NCBI RefSeq assembly: GCF_006517235.1
Contig: NZ_CP041188.1
Span: 3,906,001 to 3,970,000, forward strand
DNA from: Pseudarthrobacter sp. NIBRBAC000502772
GTDB lineage: Bacteria; Actinomycetota; Actinomycetes; Actinomycetales; Micrococcaceae
Reading direction: 5' to 3'
DNA: 64,000 nucleotides
Part shown: positions 52,479 through 61,005 of the stretch, in pieces
Layout: each line of letters begins with the position of its first letter
How positions within the stretch are numbered: position 1 is the first letter of the stretch
Translations under genes and position numbers: made by a program
The notes under the pieces: generated by a model
The model's database searches: none
Seen by the model: the letters and a program-made list of their open reading frames with translations, nothing else
What the model was told of the DNA's origin: nothing

Positions 52479-53765
52479 ATGAGCTATATGAGCGGACGGA
52501 CCGAGCGGCTGCTGCCGGCACGGTCCGTATGGACCACCTCCATGGTCTGGTGGCATGCCGGCTTCTACGCCGCGCTGGCCTGCGTGTCCTATTTCGCCCT
52601 GTTCGGCGACGAGCGCCATTCCGGGACGCCCCTGGTCATTGGTCCGCTGGTGCTCCTCGGGGCCGCATACCCGTTCCTGACCCGGACCAGGGATCTCCGG
52701 ACGCTGCGGCCCACCATCTACGTGGCACTGCTGGTGGCGGTGGTGGTGTTCCTGTCCTTTGTGTACGACGGCGCCGGGGTCCTGCTGTTTGTGGCCTTCC
52801 CGCAGGTCTGGATGTTCACGTCCTCGCAGCGCCAGGGCGTGGCAGCCACCGCCGTGCTGTGCGTCGGCGTGGCCGTTGGCCAGATCAGCCGCTGGGGACT
52901 TGCGGGCACGGAGGTGTACGGCATCACGGCCCAGCTGGTGACCTCGTTTGTGGCCAGCTGCATGATCGGACTCTGGATCTCGAAAGTCATTGAGCAAAGC
53001 GAACAGCGTGCCGAGCTGCTGGCCGAGCTTGAGGCCACGCGCCACGAACTGAACAACGCCGAGCAGGCACGCGGTGCATTGGCTGAGCGTGAGCGGATGG
53101 CCCGGGAAATCCACGACACCCTGGCCCAGGGGTTCACGTCCATCGCCATGCTCTCCGAAGCGGCGCAGGCCCAGCTCAGGGCGCAACCCGAGGCCCCCTC
53201 CGGGCTGGTGCGCAGCCTCACCGCCATTTCGCGGACCGCCCGGGAGAACCTCGCGGAAGCGCGGGTCCTGGTGGCCTCCGGCGTCCCGTCCGATGTCCAG
53301 GGCGGAGACCTCCTGGCGGCACTGAAGCGGCTGCCGGACACCGTGCACCTGGACAGCGTCCGGCTGACGATGGAGCTGCCCGACAGCCTGCCCCCGCTGC
53401 CGTCCACGCAGCAGGTGGCACTGCTCCGGACGGCCCAGGAGGCACTTAACAACGTCCGCAGGCATTCCGGGGCCACGGCCGCGGAGGTACTGATGGATAT
53501 CCCTGCCGGCGGCCCGCCGCTGCTCCGGCTGACCGTCTCGGACAACGGGCAGGGCTTTGACGTCTCGGCGGATCACCAGGGGTTCGGCCTGAAGTCGATG
53601 GCTGCCCGGCTGGACGAAATCGGTGGCCGGCTCCAGGTCACTTCCGCGCCGGGCGCCACCCGGCTGGTGGCGGTGGTCCCCACCGAGGCCCTCGGGCCCG
53701 GCGGCACAGACACCGGGCCAGTGACCCGCGGTACGGACGCACCACTGCCCGGAGCCGTGACATGA
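52479..53765 (+). CDS. sensor histidine kinase of the ABC exporter module
   Basis: 428 residues: about five N-terminal spans, a coiled linker (ELLAELEATRHELNNAEQ), then HisKA_3 with REIHDTLAQGFTSIAMLSEA and an ATPase domain ending DNGQGFDVS..GFGLKSMAARL. It lies 64 bp after the permease. TAGGGT stands exactly 6 nt before ATG, suggesting a leaderless mRNA start. It overlaps the regulator by 4 bp. Confidence 0.92.
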   Translation: MSYMSGRTERLLPARSVWTTSMVWWHAGFYAALACVSYFALFGDERHSGTPLVIGPLVLLGAAYPFLTRTRDLRTLRPTIYVALLVAVVVFLSFVYDGAGVLLFVAFPQVWMFTSSQRQGVAATAVLCVGVAVGQISRWGLAGTEVYGITAQLVTSFVASCMIGLWISKVIEQSEQRAELLAELEATRHELNNAEQARGALAERERMAREIHDTLAQGFTSIAMLSEAAQAQLRAQPEAPSGLVRSLTAISRTARENLAEARVLVASGVPSDVQGGDLLAALKRLPDTVHLDSVRLTMELPDSLPPLPSTQQVALLRTAQEALNNVRRHSGATAAEVLMDIPAGGPPLLRLTVSDNGQGFDVSADHQGFGLKSMAARLDEIGGRLQVTSAPGATRLVAVVPTEALGPGGTDTGPVTRGTDAPLPGAVT

Positions 53766-54394
53766 GCCTCCCGGAAACTGTGACAGTTGTCCTCGCCGAT
53801 GACCACCCCGTGGTCCGGAGCGGCCTGGCCGCGCTGCTGGACACCGCGGACGGCATCGATGTGGTGGCCGCCGCGGCCAACGGCGTGGAGGCGGTGGACG
53901 CCGTCAGCCGGCTGCGCCCCGCCGTCGTCCTGATGGACCTGCGCATGCCCGTCCTTGACGGCGCCGGCGCCACGGCGCAGATCCGGGACCGGTTTCCTGA
54001 CACCAAGGTGCTGGTGCTGACCACGTACGACGACGACTCCGACATCATGCGCGCCGTGGAGTCAGGGGCGGTGGGCTATCTCCTGAAGGACACGGCCGGG
54101 GACCGCATCATCGAGGCCGTGCGTGCTGCAGCGCGCGGTGAGACGGTTCTCGCTCCGCCGGTGGCGGCACGCCTGGTCTCGCGGATGCGTGCGCCTGAAC
54201 TGCCCCGCCTGACGGCCCGCGAGGTGGAGGTCCTCGGCTGCGTGGCGCAGGGATTGAGCAATCCCGAGGTGGCCACCGCGCTCCATATCGCCGAGGCGAC
54301 TGTCAAGACGCACCTGCTGCGGATCTTCAACAAGCTGGACGTGGACGACAGGACCCGTGCCGTTGTCCTGGCCATGGAGCGGGGCCTTTTGTAA
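53762..54394 (+). CDS. NarL/LuxR-type response regulator of the ABC exporter module
   Basis: 210 residues. The receiver domain begins TVVLADDHPVVRSGLAALL, with phospho-acceptor in VVLMDLRMPVLDG; the helix-turn-helix is LTAREVEVLGCVAQGLSNPE then VATALHIAEATVKTHLLRIF. Partner of the kinase, whose stop it overlaps. Likely activates the ABC genes. Confidence 0.93.
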   Translation: MSLPETVTVVLADDHPVVRSGLAALLDTADGIDVVAAAANGVEAVDAVSRLRPAVVLMDLRMPVLDGAGATAQIRDRFPDTKVLVLTTYDDDSDIMRAVESGAVGYLLKDTAGDRIIEAVRAAARGETVLAPPVAARLVSRMRAPELPRLTAREVEVLGCVAQGLSNPEVATALHIAEATVKTHLLRIFNKLDVDDRTRAVVLAMERGLL

Positions 54395-54399
54395 CCGAT

Positions 54400-54430
54400 T
54401 TGTGTCGTAACGCACACTGCCGACTACAAT
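54400..54430 (+). promoter_or_regulatory. promoter candidate for pfkA
   Basis: TACAAT (54425-54430) is a good -10 box 61 bp before pfkA. TTGTGT (54400-54405) could be the -35, with a rather long 19-bp spacer. Confidence 0.45.
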
Positions 54431-54491
54431 CTAGGTGAGCTCAGCGTGGCGCTCTGCCTGTAAACCTTCACACCAGGATTTGAGCCGAGAC

Positions 54492-55517
54492 ATGAAAATT
54501 GGAATTCTTACCAGCGGTGGCGACTGCCCCGGACTGAACGCCGTCATCCGCGGGGCCGTCCTCAAGGGCATCGCCATTCACGGCCACCAATTCGTGGGTT
54601 TCCTGGACGGCTGGCGCGGCGTCGTTGAGGGCGACATCATCGATATTCCCCGCACTTTGGTCCGGGGTATTGCGAAACAGGGCGGAACCATCCTTGGCAC
54701 CTCCCGCACCAACCCCTTTGAAAACGGCGGCGGTCCGGAGGTCATCAAGGCCCACATGGACCGCCTCGGCATCGACGCCATCATCGCAATCGGCGGCGAA
54801 GGGACCCTCGCTGCGGCCAAGCGCCTCACCGACGTCGGGCTCAAGATTGTGGGTGTCCCCAAGACCGTGGACAACGACCTTGACGCCACGGATTACACCT
54901 TCGGTTTCGACACGGCCGTGCAGATCGCCACCGAGGCCATCGACCGGCTCCGGACAACGGGCGAGTCCCACCACCGCTGCATGATCGCCGAGGTCATGGG
55001 CCGCCATGTGGGCTGGATTGCCCTGCACGCCGGCATGGCCGCCGGTGCCCACGCCATCCTGATCCCCGAGCAGAAGGTCAGCCTTGATCAGATCACCGAA
55101 TGGGTCCAGGAAGCCCACGACCGTGGCCGCGCCCCGCTGATTGTTGTGGCCGAGGGCTTTGTTCCGGACCACATGGATTCTCCGCACTCCGAGCGCGGCC
55201 TGGACACGTTCGGCCGGCCACGCCTCGGCGGCATCGCGGACCAGCTCGCCCCCGAGATTGAAGCGCGCACCGGCATCGAAACCCGCGCCACCACCCTCGG
55301 GCACATCCAGCGCGGCGGCGTCCCGTCCGCATTCGACCGTGTGCTCGCCACCCGGCTGGGCATGGCCGCCATTGACTCCGTGGTGGAGGGCTACTGGGGC
55401 ACCATGGTGGCACTCAAGGGCACCGACATTGAGCACGTGAGCTTCGACAAGGCCCTGGGCCAGCTGAAGACCGTTCCGCAGAAGCGCTACGACGAGGCAG
55501 CGGTCCTCTTCGGGTAA
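54492..55517 (+). CDS. pfkA: 6-phosphofructokinase
   Basis: Phosphorylates fructose 6-phosphate in glycolysis; 341 residues. Start ATG 54492 (MKIGILTSGGDCPGLNAVIR). Catalytic Asp127 and Asp129 are in PKTVDNDLD. Gly104 in GGEGT is the residue that allows ATP, while Lys124 is the residue usual in PPi enzymes; together they fit the actinobacterial ATP-dependent subgroup. Ends 8 bp before hairpin D. Confidence 0.94.
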   Translation: MKIGILTSGGDCPGLNAVIRGAVLKGIAIHGHQFVGFLDGWRGVVEGDIIDIPRTLVRGIAKQGGTILGTSRTNPFENGGGPEVIKAHMDRLGIDAIIAIGGEGTLAAAKRLTDVGLKIVGVPKTVDNDLDATDYTFGFDTAVQIATEAIDRLRTTGESHHRCMIAEVMGRHVGWIALHAGMAAGAHAILIPEQKVSLDQITEWVQEAHDRGRAPLIVVAEGFVPDHMDSPHSERGLDTFGRPRLGGIADQLAPEIEARTGIETRATTLGHIQRGGVPSAFDRVLATRLGMAAIDSVVEGYWGTMVALKGTDIEHVSFDKALGQLKTVPQKRYDEAAVLFG

Positions 55518-55525
55518 GCCCGGTC

Positions 55526-55583
55526 AGCGCGAACGGACACTTGAGGCCCCTCCGCTGTGGGGCCTCAAGTGTCCGTTCGCGCT
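55526..55583. repeat. long hairpin element D after pfkA
   Basis: Perfect 25-bp inverted repeat (55526-55550 with 55559-55583) with an 8-nt loop. The arm contains GGACACTTGAGGCCCC. It begins 8 bp after the pfkA stop and ends 25 bp before the next gene. Likely terminator; same family as A-C. Confidence 0.92.
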
Positions 55584-55608
55584 TCCCTGTGCTGGGTAGG
55601 CTGAGGAT

Positions 55609-56325
55609 ATGACTCTTGACCCCGGTTCCGCCGCCATCATCCAGCTCGCTTGGGCCCGGCATTTGGGGCTCGACGACGGCGCTTTCGCAGCGTCGCTGAC
55701 TTCCGGCGAGCGGATAGTCAGGGCCAACGACGCTGCAGAGACTGTGGAGTTCGTCAGGCTGTTCGGCAGCTCGGCACTGGTGGGGCCGCAATGGGTCATT
55801 GACGCGGCGGCCGGAATTCCGGACGAGGAGATGGCGCATCATGTGACCCTCCTGACCCTGACTCGGTCCCATGGAGGCCACGGCCTGGGCTCGGCGGCGT
55901 TGTTCTTTGCCGACGACCTGCCACTGCGCCAGCCTTCCGAAGAGCTGACCGTGTCCCACGGAAATCCGGAGGCGATCGAGCTCGAGGGCCTGTGCCCGCC
56001 GGACGACGTCAACGAAGTGCGCCTGTCAGAACTCGAGAACCGCTACACGATCCTCCATGAGGTGGACGGGCTGCGTGTTCCGGTGGCCTGCGGCGCCTAC
56101 GGGGAGTGGGAAGGACTTCTCGCGCAGATGGGAGTCCTGGTGGACCCCGAGTGGCGGCGCCGCGGGCTGGGATCCGTGGCCGCATCGATCGCAGCCCACG
56201 AGGCCCTCGCGGCGGGCCTCACCATCCAGTGGCGCGCCGAAGTCAGCAACACCGGGGCGGTGGCCCTGGCGCGGCAGCTGGGCCTGTCCACCGGCGGCAT
56301 CCAGACCAGCGTGCACCTGGGCTGA
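55609..56325 (+). CDS. GNAT-family acetyltransferase
   Basis: 238 residues. The C-terminal GNAT domain has the acetyl-CoA loop VDPEWRRRGLGSVAASIAAH and a closing SNTGAVALARQLG. The N-terminal half is a degenerate partner domain. TAGGCT lies exactly 6 nt before ATG; the intervening GAGGAT could alternatively be a ribosome site. Substrate unknown. It is convergent with the MFS gene, 19 bp apart. Confidence 0.82.
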   Translation: MTLDPGSAAIIQLAWARHLGLDDGAFAASLTSGERIVRANDAAETVEFVRLFGSSALVGPQWVIDAAAGIPDEEMAHHVTLLTLTRSHGGHGLGSAALFFADDLPLRQPSEELTVSHGNPEAIELEGLCPPDDVNEVRLSELENRYTILHEVDGLRVPVACGAYGEWEGLLAQMGVLVDPEWRRRGLGSVAASIAAHEALAAGLTIQWRAEVSNTGAVALARQLGLSTGGIQTSVHLG

Positions 56326-56370
56326 CGCCGCCTGGGACGGCTGCCTACTTTTGTGACGCCGCCTGGGACG
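56323..56370. repeat. 17-bp direct repeat across two convergent gene ends
   Basis: TGACGCCGCCTGGGACG occurs at 56323-56339 (overlapping the GNAT stop) and 56354-56370 (inside the MFS C-terminus). Confidence 0.85.
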
Positions 56371-57862
56371 CCCGGGTGGCCTCTACGGCCGGAGCCGCCG
56401 GCTGACCGCTCCAGCCCGCCACGGCCTTGGGCTTGGCGAAGAACAGTGCCACGGCAGCGCCCACCAGGATCACACCGGCAGGAAGCAGGATGGACTGTCC
56501 CATCGCCGTCGAGAATCCCTCATGGAGCGCCTCGGGCAACTGGCCGGAGAATTCCATTCCGCCCGCCCCGGGACCGTGCGCGGGAAGCTCCGCGGCCAGG
56601 CGCGCCTGGATGAGCACTGCGATGGCCGCGCTGCCCAGTACCGCGCCGATCTGGCGGGTGGTGTTGTAGACCCCGGAACCTGCCCCGGCCTGACGCGGGG
56701 GCAGATTGCGCGTGGCCGTGGAGCTCAGGGGCGCCCAGATGCCGGCATTCGCGAACCCCAGGACGGCGCTGGGCAGGAGGAAGAGCAGGATCGGTGTATC
56801 CGGGTGCATCAGGGCGGAGTTCCAGAACAGCGCCACGGCCATCAGGACCAGCCCGCCGGCAGTGATGTACTTCGGATCGACACGGTCGATGATCTTGCCC
56901 ACCACGGGCGCCAGGCCACCGGAGATGAGGGCCATGGGAACCATCATGAGCGCCGATTCGGTGGGCGTCATGCCCCGCACCAGCTGGTAGTAGAAAATGA
57001 GCGGCAGCGCGAAGGCGGTCACGGTGAAGCCAACGGTGGTGATCCCGATGTTGGCCAAGGAGAAATTGCGGTCCCGGAACAGGCCCAGTGGCAGGAGCGG
57101 CTCGCCCTTGTTGAAGCGCTGCCAGAGAATGAACGCCCCAAGCACCACCATGCCCGTGATGATGAGACCCCAGACGCTGACGGGGCCCACGATGGTCCCC
57201 CAGTTGTACGTCTCGCCTTCCTGGATGCCGAACACCAGGAGGAACAGCCCGGCGGCGCTGAGCAGCACGCCCGGGATGTCGAACTTATGGGGGTGCGTGC
57301 TGAGGGTGGGGACGAACCGCCAGGCGAGGATAAATCCAACGATGCCGACCGGGACGTTGATGAAGAAGATCCATTCCCAGCCGAGGCTGTCCACGAGCAG
57401 GCCGCCCAGGATTGGTCCCACCAGCGTTGCCAGGCCCGCGGTGGCGCCCCACAGGCCCATGGCGGCGCCCCGGCGGTCCGGCGGGAAGATCCTGGTGATC
57501 ACCGCCATGGTCTGCGGCGTCATGATGGCGGCGCCCAGGCCTTGGAAGATCCGGGCCGTGATCAGCGTCTGGACGTCACCGGCCAGCCCGCACCAGAGGG
57601 AGGCGAGCGTGAAGACCACGAGGCCGGAGAGGTAGAGCTTCTTGGGTCCGAAGCGGTCGCCGAGCCGGCCAGTGATCAGCAGCGGCACGGCGTAGGCCAG
57701 CAGGTAGGCGCTGGTCACCCAGATCACGGCATTGATGTCCGTTTCCAGTCCCTCCATGATGCTGGGGTTGGCCACCGAAACGATGGTGGTGTCGATCAGG
57801 ATCATAAAGAACCCGATGACCAGGGACCAGAGGGCTGGCCAGGGCCGCGCTACATTTTCCAA
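56345..57862 (-). CDS. MFS drug-efflux transporter, DHA2 (EmrB/QacA) type
   Basis: 505 residues, 14 spans. Motif A is GRLGDRFGPKKLYL and motif C is in LGATAGLATLVGPILGGLL-type order (GLWGATAGLATLVGPILGG). Proton-driven efflux of lipophilic drugs is typical; the substrate is unknown. Start is TTG 57862, two codons after the ankyrin-gene TGA and in the same frame; no other start precedes it, and the ribosome site GAGG is close. Confidence 0.9.
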   Translation of the reverse strand: MENVARPWPALWSLVIGFFMILIDTTIVSVANPSIMEGLETDINAVIWVTSAYLLAYAVPLLITGRLGDRFGPKKLYLSGLVVFTLASLWCGLAGDVQTLITARIFQGLGAAIMTPQTMAVITRIFPPDRRGAAMGLWGATAGLATLVGPILGGLLVDSLGWEWIFFINVPVGIVGFILAWRFVPTLSTHPHKFDIPGVLLSAAGLFLLVFGIQEGETYNWGTIVGPVSVWGLIITGMVVLGAFILWQRFNKGEPLLPLGLFRDRNFSLANIGITTVGFTVTAFALPLIFYYQLVRGMTPTESALMMVPMALISGGLAPVVGKIIDRVDPKYITAGGLVLMAVALFWNSALMHPDTPILLFLLPSAVLGFANAGIWAPLSSTATRNLPPRQAGAGSGVYNTTRQIGAVLGSAAIAVLIQARLAAELPAHGPGAGGMEFSGQLPEALHEGFSTAMGQSILLPAGVILVGAAVALFFAKPKAVAGWSGQPAAPAVEATRASQAASQK

Positions 57863-57865
57863 GCC

Positions 57866-58303
57866 TCAGTTGCCCAGCAGATCGAGGATGTCGGTGCGGG
57901 CGAACATCTGCGCGGCGGCCCGGGCGGAGGGGCTGCCGGCGTCGGGATCTGCACCGGCGTCCAGCAACACGCGGGACACGTCCACATACCCCTTGAATGC
58001 TGCACCGGCCAAGGGGGTCTGGCCGCGGTCGTTGGCCGTGTTGGCCTCTCCGCCGTGCTCCAGGATCAGCTGTACCGTCTCAGCGTGGCCGTGGTAGGCG
58101 GCCAGCATCAGCAGCGAATCGCCCGCAGTGTTGGTCATGGTGGCGGGCGCCCCGGCCTCGAGATATCTCCGCAGCAGGCCGGTGTCCCCCTCCCGGGCAG
58201 CCTGGAAGAGCCGGTGCGCCAACGCCACCGCTTCGTCGTCGGGCGCGGCCTCGGGTTTGGCGGCGCCGGGCGTAGCGGCGTCGGGTGCGGTGTTCTCGGT
58301 CAT
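57866..58303 (-). CDS. ankyrin-repeat protein
   Basis: 145 residues, cytosolic. A Pro/Ala-rich start is followed by about three ankyrin repeats, clearest in AGDSLLMLAAYHGHAETVQL and GQTPLAGAAFKGYVDVSRVL. Protein-binding role presumed. ATG overlaps the ygfZ stop by ATGA. The downstream MFS gene begins in the same frame right after this stop. Confidence 0.88.
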   Translation of the reverse strand: MTENTAPDAATPGAAKPEAAPDDEAVALAHRLFQAAREGDTGLLRRYLEAGAPATMTNTAGDSLLMLAAYHGHAETVQLILEHGGEANTANDRGQTPLAGAAFKGYVDVSRVLLDAGADPDAGSPSARAAAQMFARTDILDLLGN

Positions 58304-59385
58304 GAGCGGGTCCCCCTCAGGAATCCAGTCTGGCGTCCCACTACCTGGCCGGCGTCGGGGGCAACAATTACTTCCTGGGCAGCGATGTAAGGCTCCTCGC
58401 CGTCCAGCACGGTCAGCATTTCGTCCGGTGCGACGGACCGTTTGATGACGGCCAGCGCCACCGGGCCCATTTCGTAGTGCTGCGCAACGGAGGTCACTGT
58501 TCCGACCTTCCGCTCGCCCAGCATGACCTGGCTACCGGGCGCGGGCATGGTGTGCTGCGATCCGTCCAGCTGGAGGAACACCAGGCGCCGCGGCGGATGG
58601 CCCAGGTTGTGCACGCGGGCGATGGTCTCCTGGCCTTTGTAGCAGCCCTTCGACAAGTGCACGGCGGTGCGGAGGAGGTCCAGTTCGTGCGGAATGGTTT
58701 TGTCGTCGGTTTCCGCGCCCAGCCTGGGGCGCCACGCGGCAATACGCAGGGCTTCGGCCGCCATAACACCGGCCAGCGGGCGGTCCGCCAACGTGTCCTC
58801 AAGTGCAGCGGCCGGGACGAGGTACTCGATCCAGGGGCGCTCCAGCCCCGGGTGCCCTTCCTCCGGAACCACAGCGTAGGAGTAGCCGCCGGCGCCGACG
58901 TGCGGCCACGGATCCCGCCAGGCCAGCAGCCCGGACCATTCCTCCACAGTCTTGGTGGACCCGAGCACGGCCCAGTCGGCGGAGACGTCGGTGACCTCCA
59001 CGCGCAGCATGAACTTCATTTTGTTCAGCCACTCAGCCAGCGGTGCAGCCTCGGCGGCTTCAACAATCAGCCAGGTGGTCCCGCCGTCGTCCACTACACG
59101 GGCGTCAAACTCGATCCGGCCCTGGATACTCAATAGCAGCAACTCACTTGACTCCCCCGGCTGCAGGCCGGTGACCTGCTGGGAAGACAGGGTGTTCAGC
59201 CAGGTCAGCCGGTCCGGACCGCTGACCGTCACCACGCCGCGGTGGGAGAGGTCGACGACGGCGGTGCCGGCCGCGAGGGCGCGCTGCTCACGCAACGGCT
59301 CACCGTAGTGGGATGCGACGCCGGTGTCCGCGCCGGTGGCCTCGACGGCGCCGGGGCGCGACAGTAGGGGGCTGGGAGTAGTCAT
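58300..59385 (-). CDS. ygfZ: YgfZ/GcvT-like folate-binding protein
   Basis: 361 residues. Contains the family signature KGCYKGQETIAR, with the Cys needed for Fe-S cluster maintenance, in a GcvT-like aminomethyltransferase fold. Acts with tetrahydrofolate in repair or assembly of certain iron-sulfur enzymes. First gene of a ygfZ-ankyrin-MFS run with 4-bp overlaps. Confidence 0.9.
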   Translation of the reverse strand: MTTPSPLLSRPGAVEATGADTGVASHYGEPLREQRALAAGTAVVDLSHRGVVTVSGPDRLTWLNTLSSQQVTGLQPGESSELLLLSIQGRIEFDARVVDDGGTTWLIVEAAEAAPLAEWLNKMKFMLRVEVTDVSADWAVLGSTKTVEEWSGLLAWRDPWPHVGAGGYSYAVVPEEGHPGLERPWIEYLVPAAALEDTLADRPLAGVMAAEALRIAAWRPRLGAETDDKTIPHELDLLRTAVHLSKGCYKGQETIARVHNLGHPPRRLVFLQLDGSQHTMPAPGSQVMLGERKVGTVTSVAQHYEMGPVALAVIKRSVAPDEMLTVLDGEEPYIAAQEVIVAPDAGQVVGRQTGFLRGTRS

Positions 59386-59421
59386 ACTGGAGGAACGTCC
59401 TTAGGTCGGTGGGTATTCCGG

Positions 59422-60144
59422 TCAGCGGTATTCCGGGTTTTCGAAGTCGAAGCGTGTTCCGGCTTTCCATTCTTCAGGAAGATTGCCGTAGGCGGGAATC
59501 CCGCCGGCGTCCTTAAGCATCCGGGCGAAATGCAGCAGGTTCCATGTCATAAAAGTGGTGTTGCGGTTGGTGAAGTCGGATTCGGGGCCGCCGGAGCCTT
59601 CGTCAAGATAGCTCGGGCCGGGGCCAACCGGGCCGATCCAGCCGGCGTCGGCCTGGGGAGGGATGGTGAAGCCGATGTGCTGCAGGCTGTACAGCACGTT
59701 CATGGAACAGTGCTTGATGCCGTCCTCGTTGCCGGTGATCAGGCAGCCGCCAACTTTGGGGTAGAACACCCATTGGCCCTTGTGGTTGAGTTCCCCCGAA
59801 TGCGCGTAAAGCCGTTCGATCAGCTTCTTGGTCTGGGAGGAGTTGTCGCCCAGCCAGATGGGACCGGCCACCACCACAATGTCGGCCTCTTCAACTGCAG
59901 GGTACAGTTCCGGCCACTCATCGGACGGCCAGCCGTGCTCGGTCATGTCCGGGTAAACACCGCTGGCGATGTCGTGATCGACAGTCCTGATCACGCGGGT
60001 GCTCACGCCCTGCTTCTCCATGATGAGGCGGCTGACATTGATCAGGCCTTCGGTGTTGCTGGTCTCCGGCGACCGTTTCAGAGTGCCGTTGAAGAACACA
60101 GCCTTCAGGTCGCTGTAATCCGTGGAGTCCTTCTGTGTAGCCAT
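59422..60144 (-). CDS. flavodoxin-fold NAD(P)H-dependent oxidoreductase
   Basis: 240 residues. The FMN-binding loop is FNGTLKRSPETSNTEGL and the second loop is GPIWLGDNSSQTKKLIERL, as in WrbA/FMN-reductase relatives. ATG 60144 is chosen because AAGGGAG lies 5 nt upstream; GTG 60162 is an alternative. Substrate unknown. It stands alone between ygfZ and the nitrobindin-like gene. Confidence 0.85.
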   Translation of the reverse strand: MATQKDSTDYSDLKAVFFNGTLKRSPETSNTEGLINVSRLIMEKQGVSTRVIRTVDHDIASGVYPDMTEHGWPSDEWPELYPAVEEADIVVVAGPIWLGDNSSQTKKLIERLYAHSGELNHKGQWVFYPKVGGCLITGNEDGIKHCSMNVLYSLQHIGFTIPPQADAGWIGPVGPGPSYLDEGSGGPESDFTNRNTTFMTWNLLHFARMLKDAGGIPAYGNLPEEWKAGTRFDFENPEYR

Positions 60145-60218
60145 GATGCTCCCTTGATTCACTCGTGGGTGAAGCCCAGGATGCCAAGTCTACTGATGAC
60201 CGGTGTCACGGCAGGGCG

Positions 60219-60833
60219 TCAGGAAACCCTTTTCAGGAAGGCAGAGGCGTGCGCTTCGAGGCCCTTGCCGGGCTGCGATGTTCCGCCGGTGGCCACGTCC
60301 CAGCGCCAGAGCAGGTTGCCGTCCACCAGTCCGAAGATCCGGGTGGCCGCGCTGTAGTCCTTGGAATGGCTGCCGCGCATCACCATGTCGGTGGTCAGCT
60401 GGATCTGCGGGCCCTTGATCTGCCCGTAGTAGAGCTCGGAGATCCCGCCGGGATGTGAGATGGACACCGAGATATCGAACCCGCCGTCTTTATTGCGGAG
60501 CGCTTCGACTTCATCGGCGCTCTTAAGAGCGGGAACAATATCGGCCGGAATCAGGCCCGGTCCGCCGTCGGCATCAAGCTGTTTGCGCTCCAGCGCCCAA
60601 AAACCGGTCTCAACCGTCAGCGGCCGCAGGCGCGTGCCGTCGTCGTCGGTTAACCAGCTCTCCGCGCGGTACTGAAGATACGGCAAGCCGTTGTGCGTGA
60701 AGGAGACATGCTGGAGGAAGTGCTCCGAGTCCTCGTCCCCGCTGCCGAGACGGCCGCTGCCTTCCCACTCACCAATGAGCCAGGAAAGCGGAACAAGTTC
60801 CGGTGTCAGGTCTGTCGGAATTTCTATCGGCAC
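60219..60833 (-). CDS. FABP-like / nitrobindin-family protein
   Basis: 204 residues. Beta-barrel family recognised by GEWEGSG near the N-terminus and a C-terminal LEAHASAFLKRV carrying the His that ligates heme in nitrobindins. Such proteins bind heme and may detoxify peroxynitrite; function here is inferred. Start is GTG 60833 with a GAGG site. Confidence 0.83.
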   Translation of the reverse strand: MPIEIPTDLTPELVPLSWLIGEWEGSGRLGSGDEDSEHFLQHVSFTHNGLPYLQYRAESWLTDDDGTRLRPLTVETGFWALERKQLDADGGPGLIPADIVPALKSADEVEALRNKDGGFDISVSISHPGGISELYYGQIKGPQIQLTTDMVMRGSHSKDYSAATRIFGLVDGNLLWRWDVATGGTSQPGKGLEAHASAFLKRVS

Positions 60834-60874
60834 GGCAAATTACCTCAGGAAAAGTGCTAGCTCGTTGAACGGGT

Positions 60875-60988
60875 TTACTTCTGGCCTTTGAAGAGGCGGT
60901 AAACCACAAAGCCGGCGAACCAGGCCATGGACAGGCTGGCGATGCCGAGCAGGACGAGGAAGAAGATTTCAAATGCAAGAACGGACAT
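60875..60988 (-). CDS. 37-residue single-span membrane protein
   Basis: MSVLAFEIFFLVLLGIASLS begins one membrane span, followed by a short basic tail (YRLFKGQK). TAGGAT stands exactly 6 nt before ATG, giving either a leaderless start or an AGGA ribosome site. It starts 17 bp after the stop of the 274-residue membrane protein. Family not recognised. Confidence 0.65.
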   Translation of the reverse strand: MSVLAFEIFFLVLLGIASLSMAWFAGFVVYRLFKGQK

Positions 60989-61005
60989 GATGCCATCCTA
61001 ACCGG

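Noticed and set aside
56522..58390. 622-codon plus-strand frame opposite the MFS and ankyrin genes
   Set aside because: His/Gly/Arg/Asp-rich composition typical of antisense frames; the minus-strand genes have clear domains.
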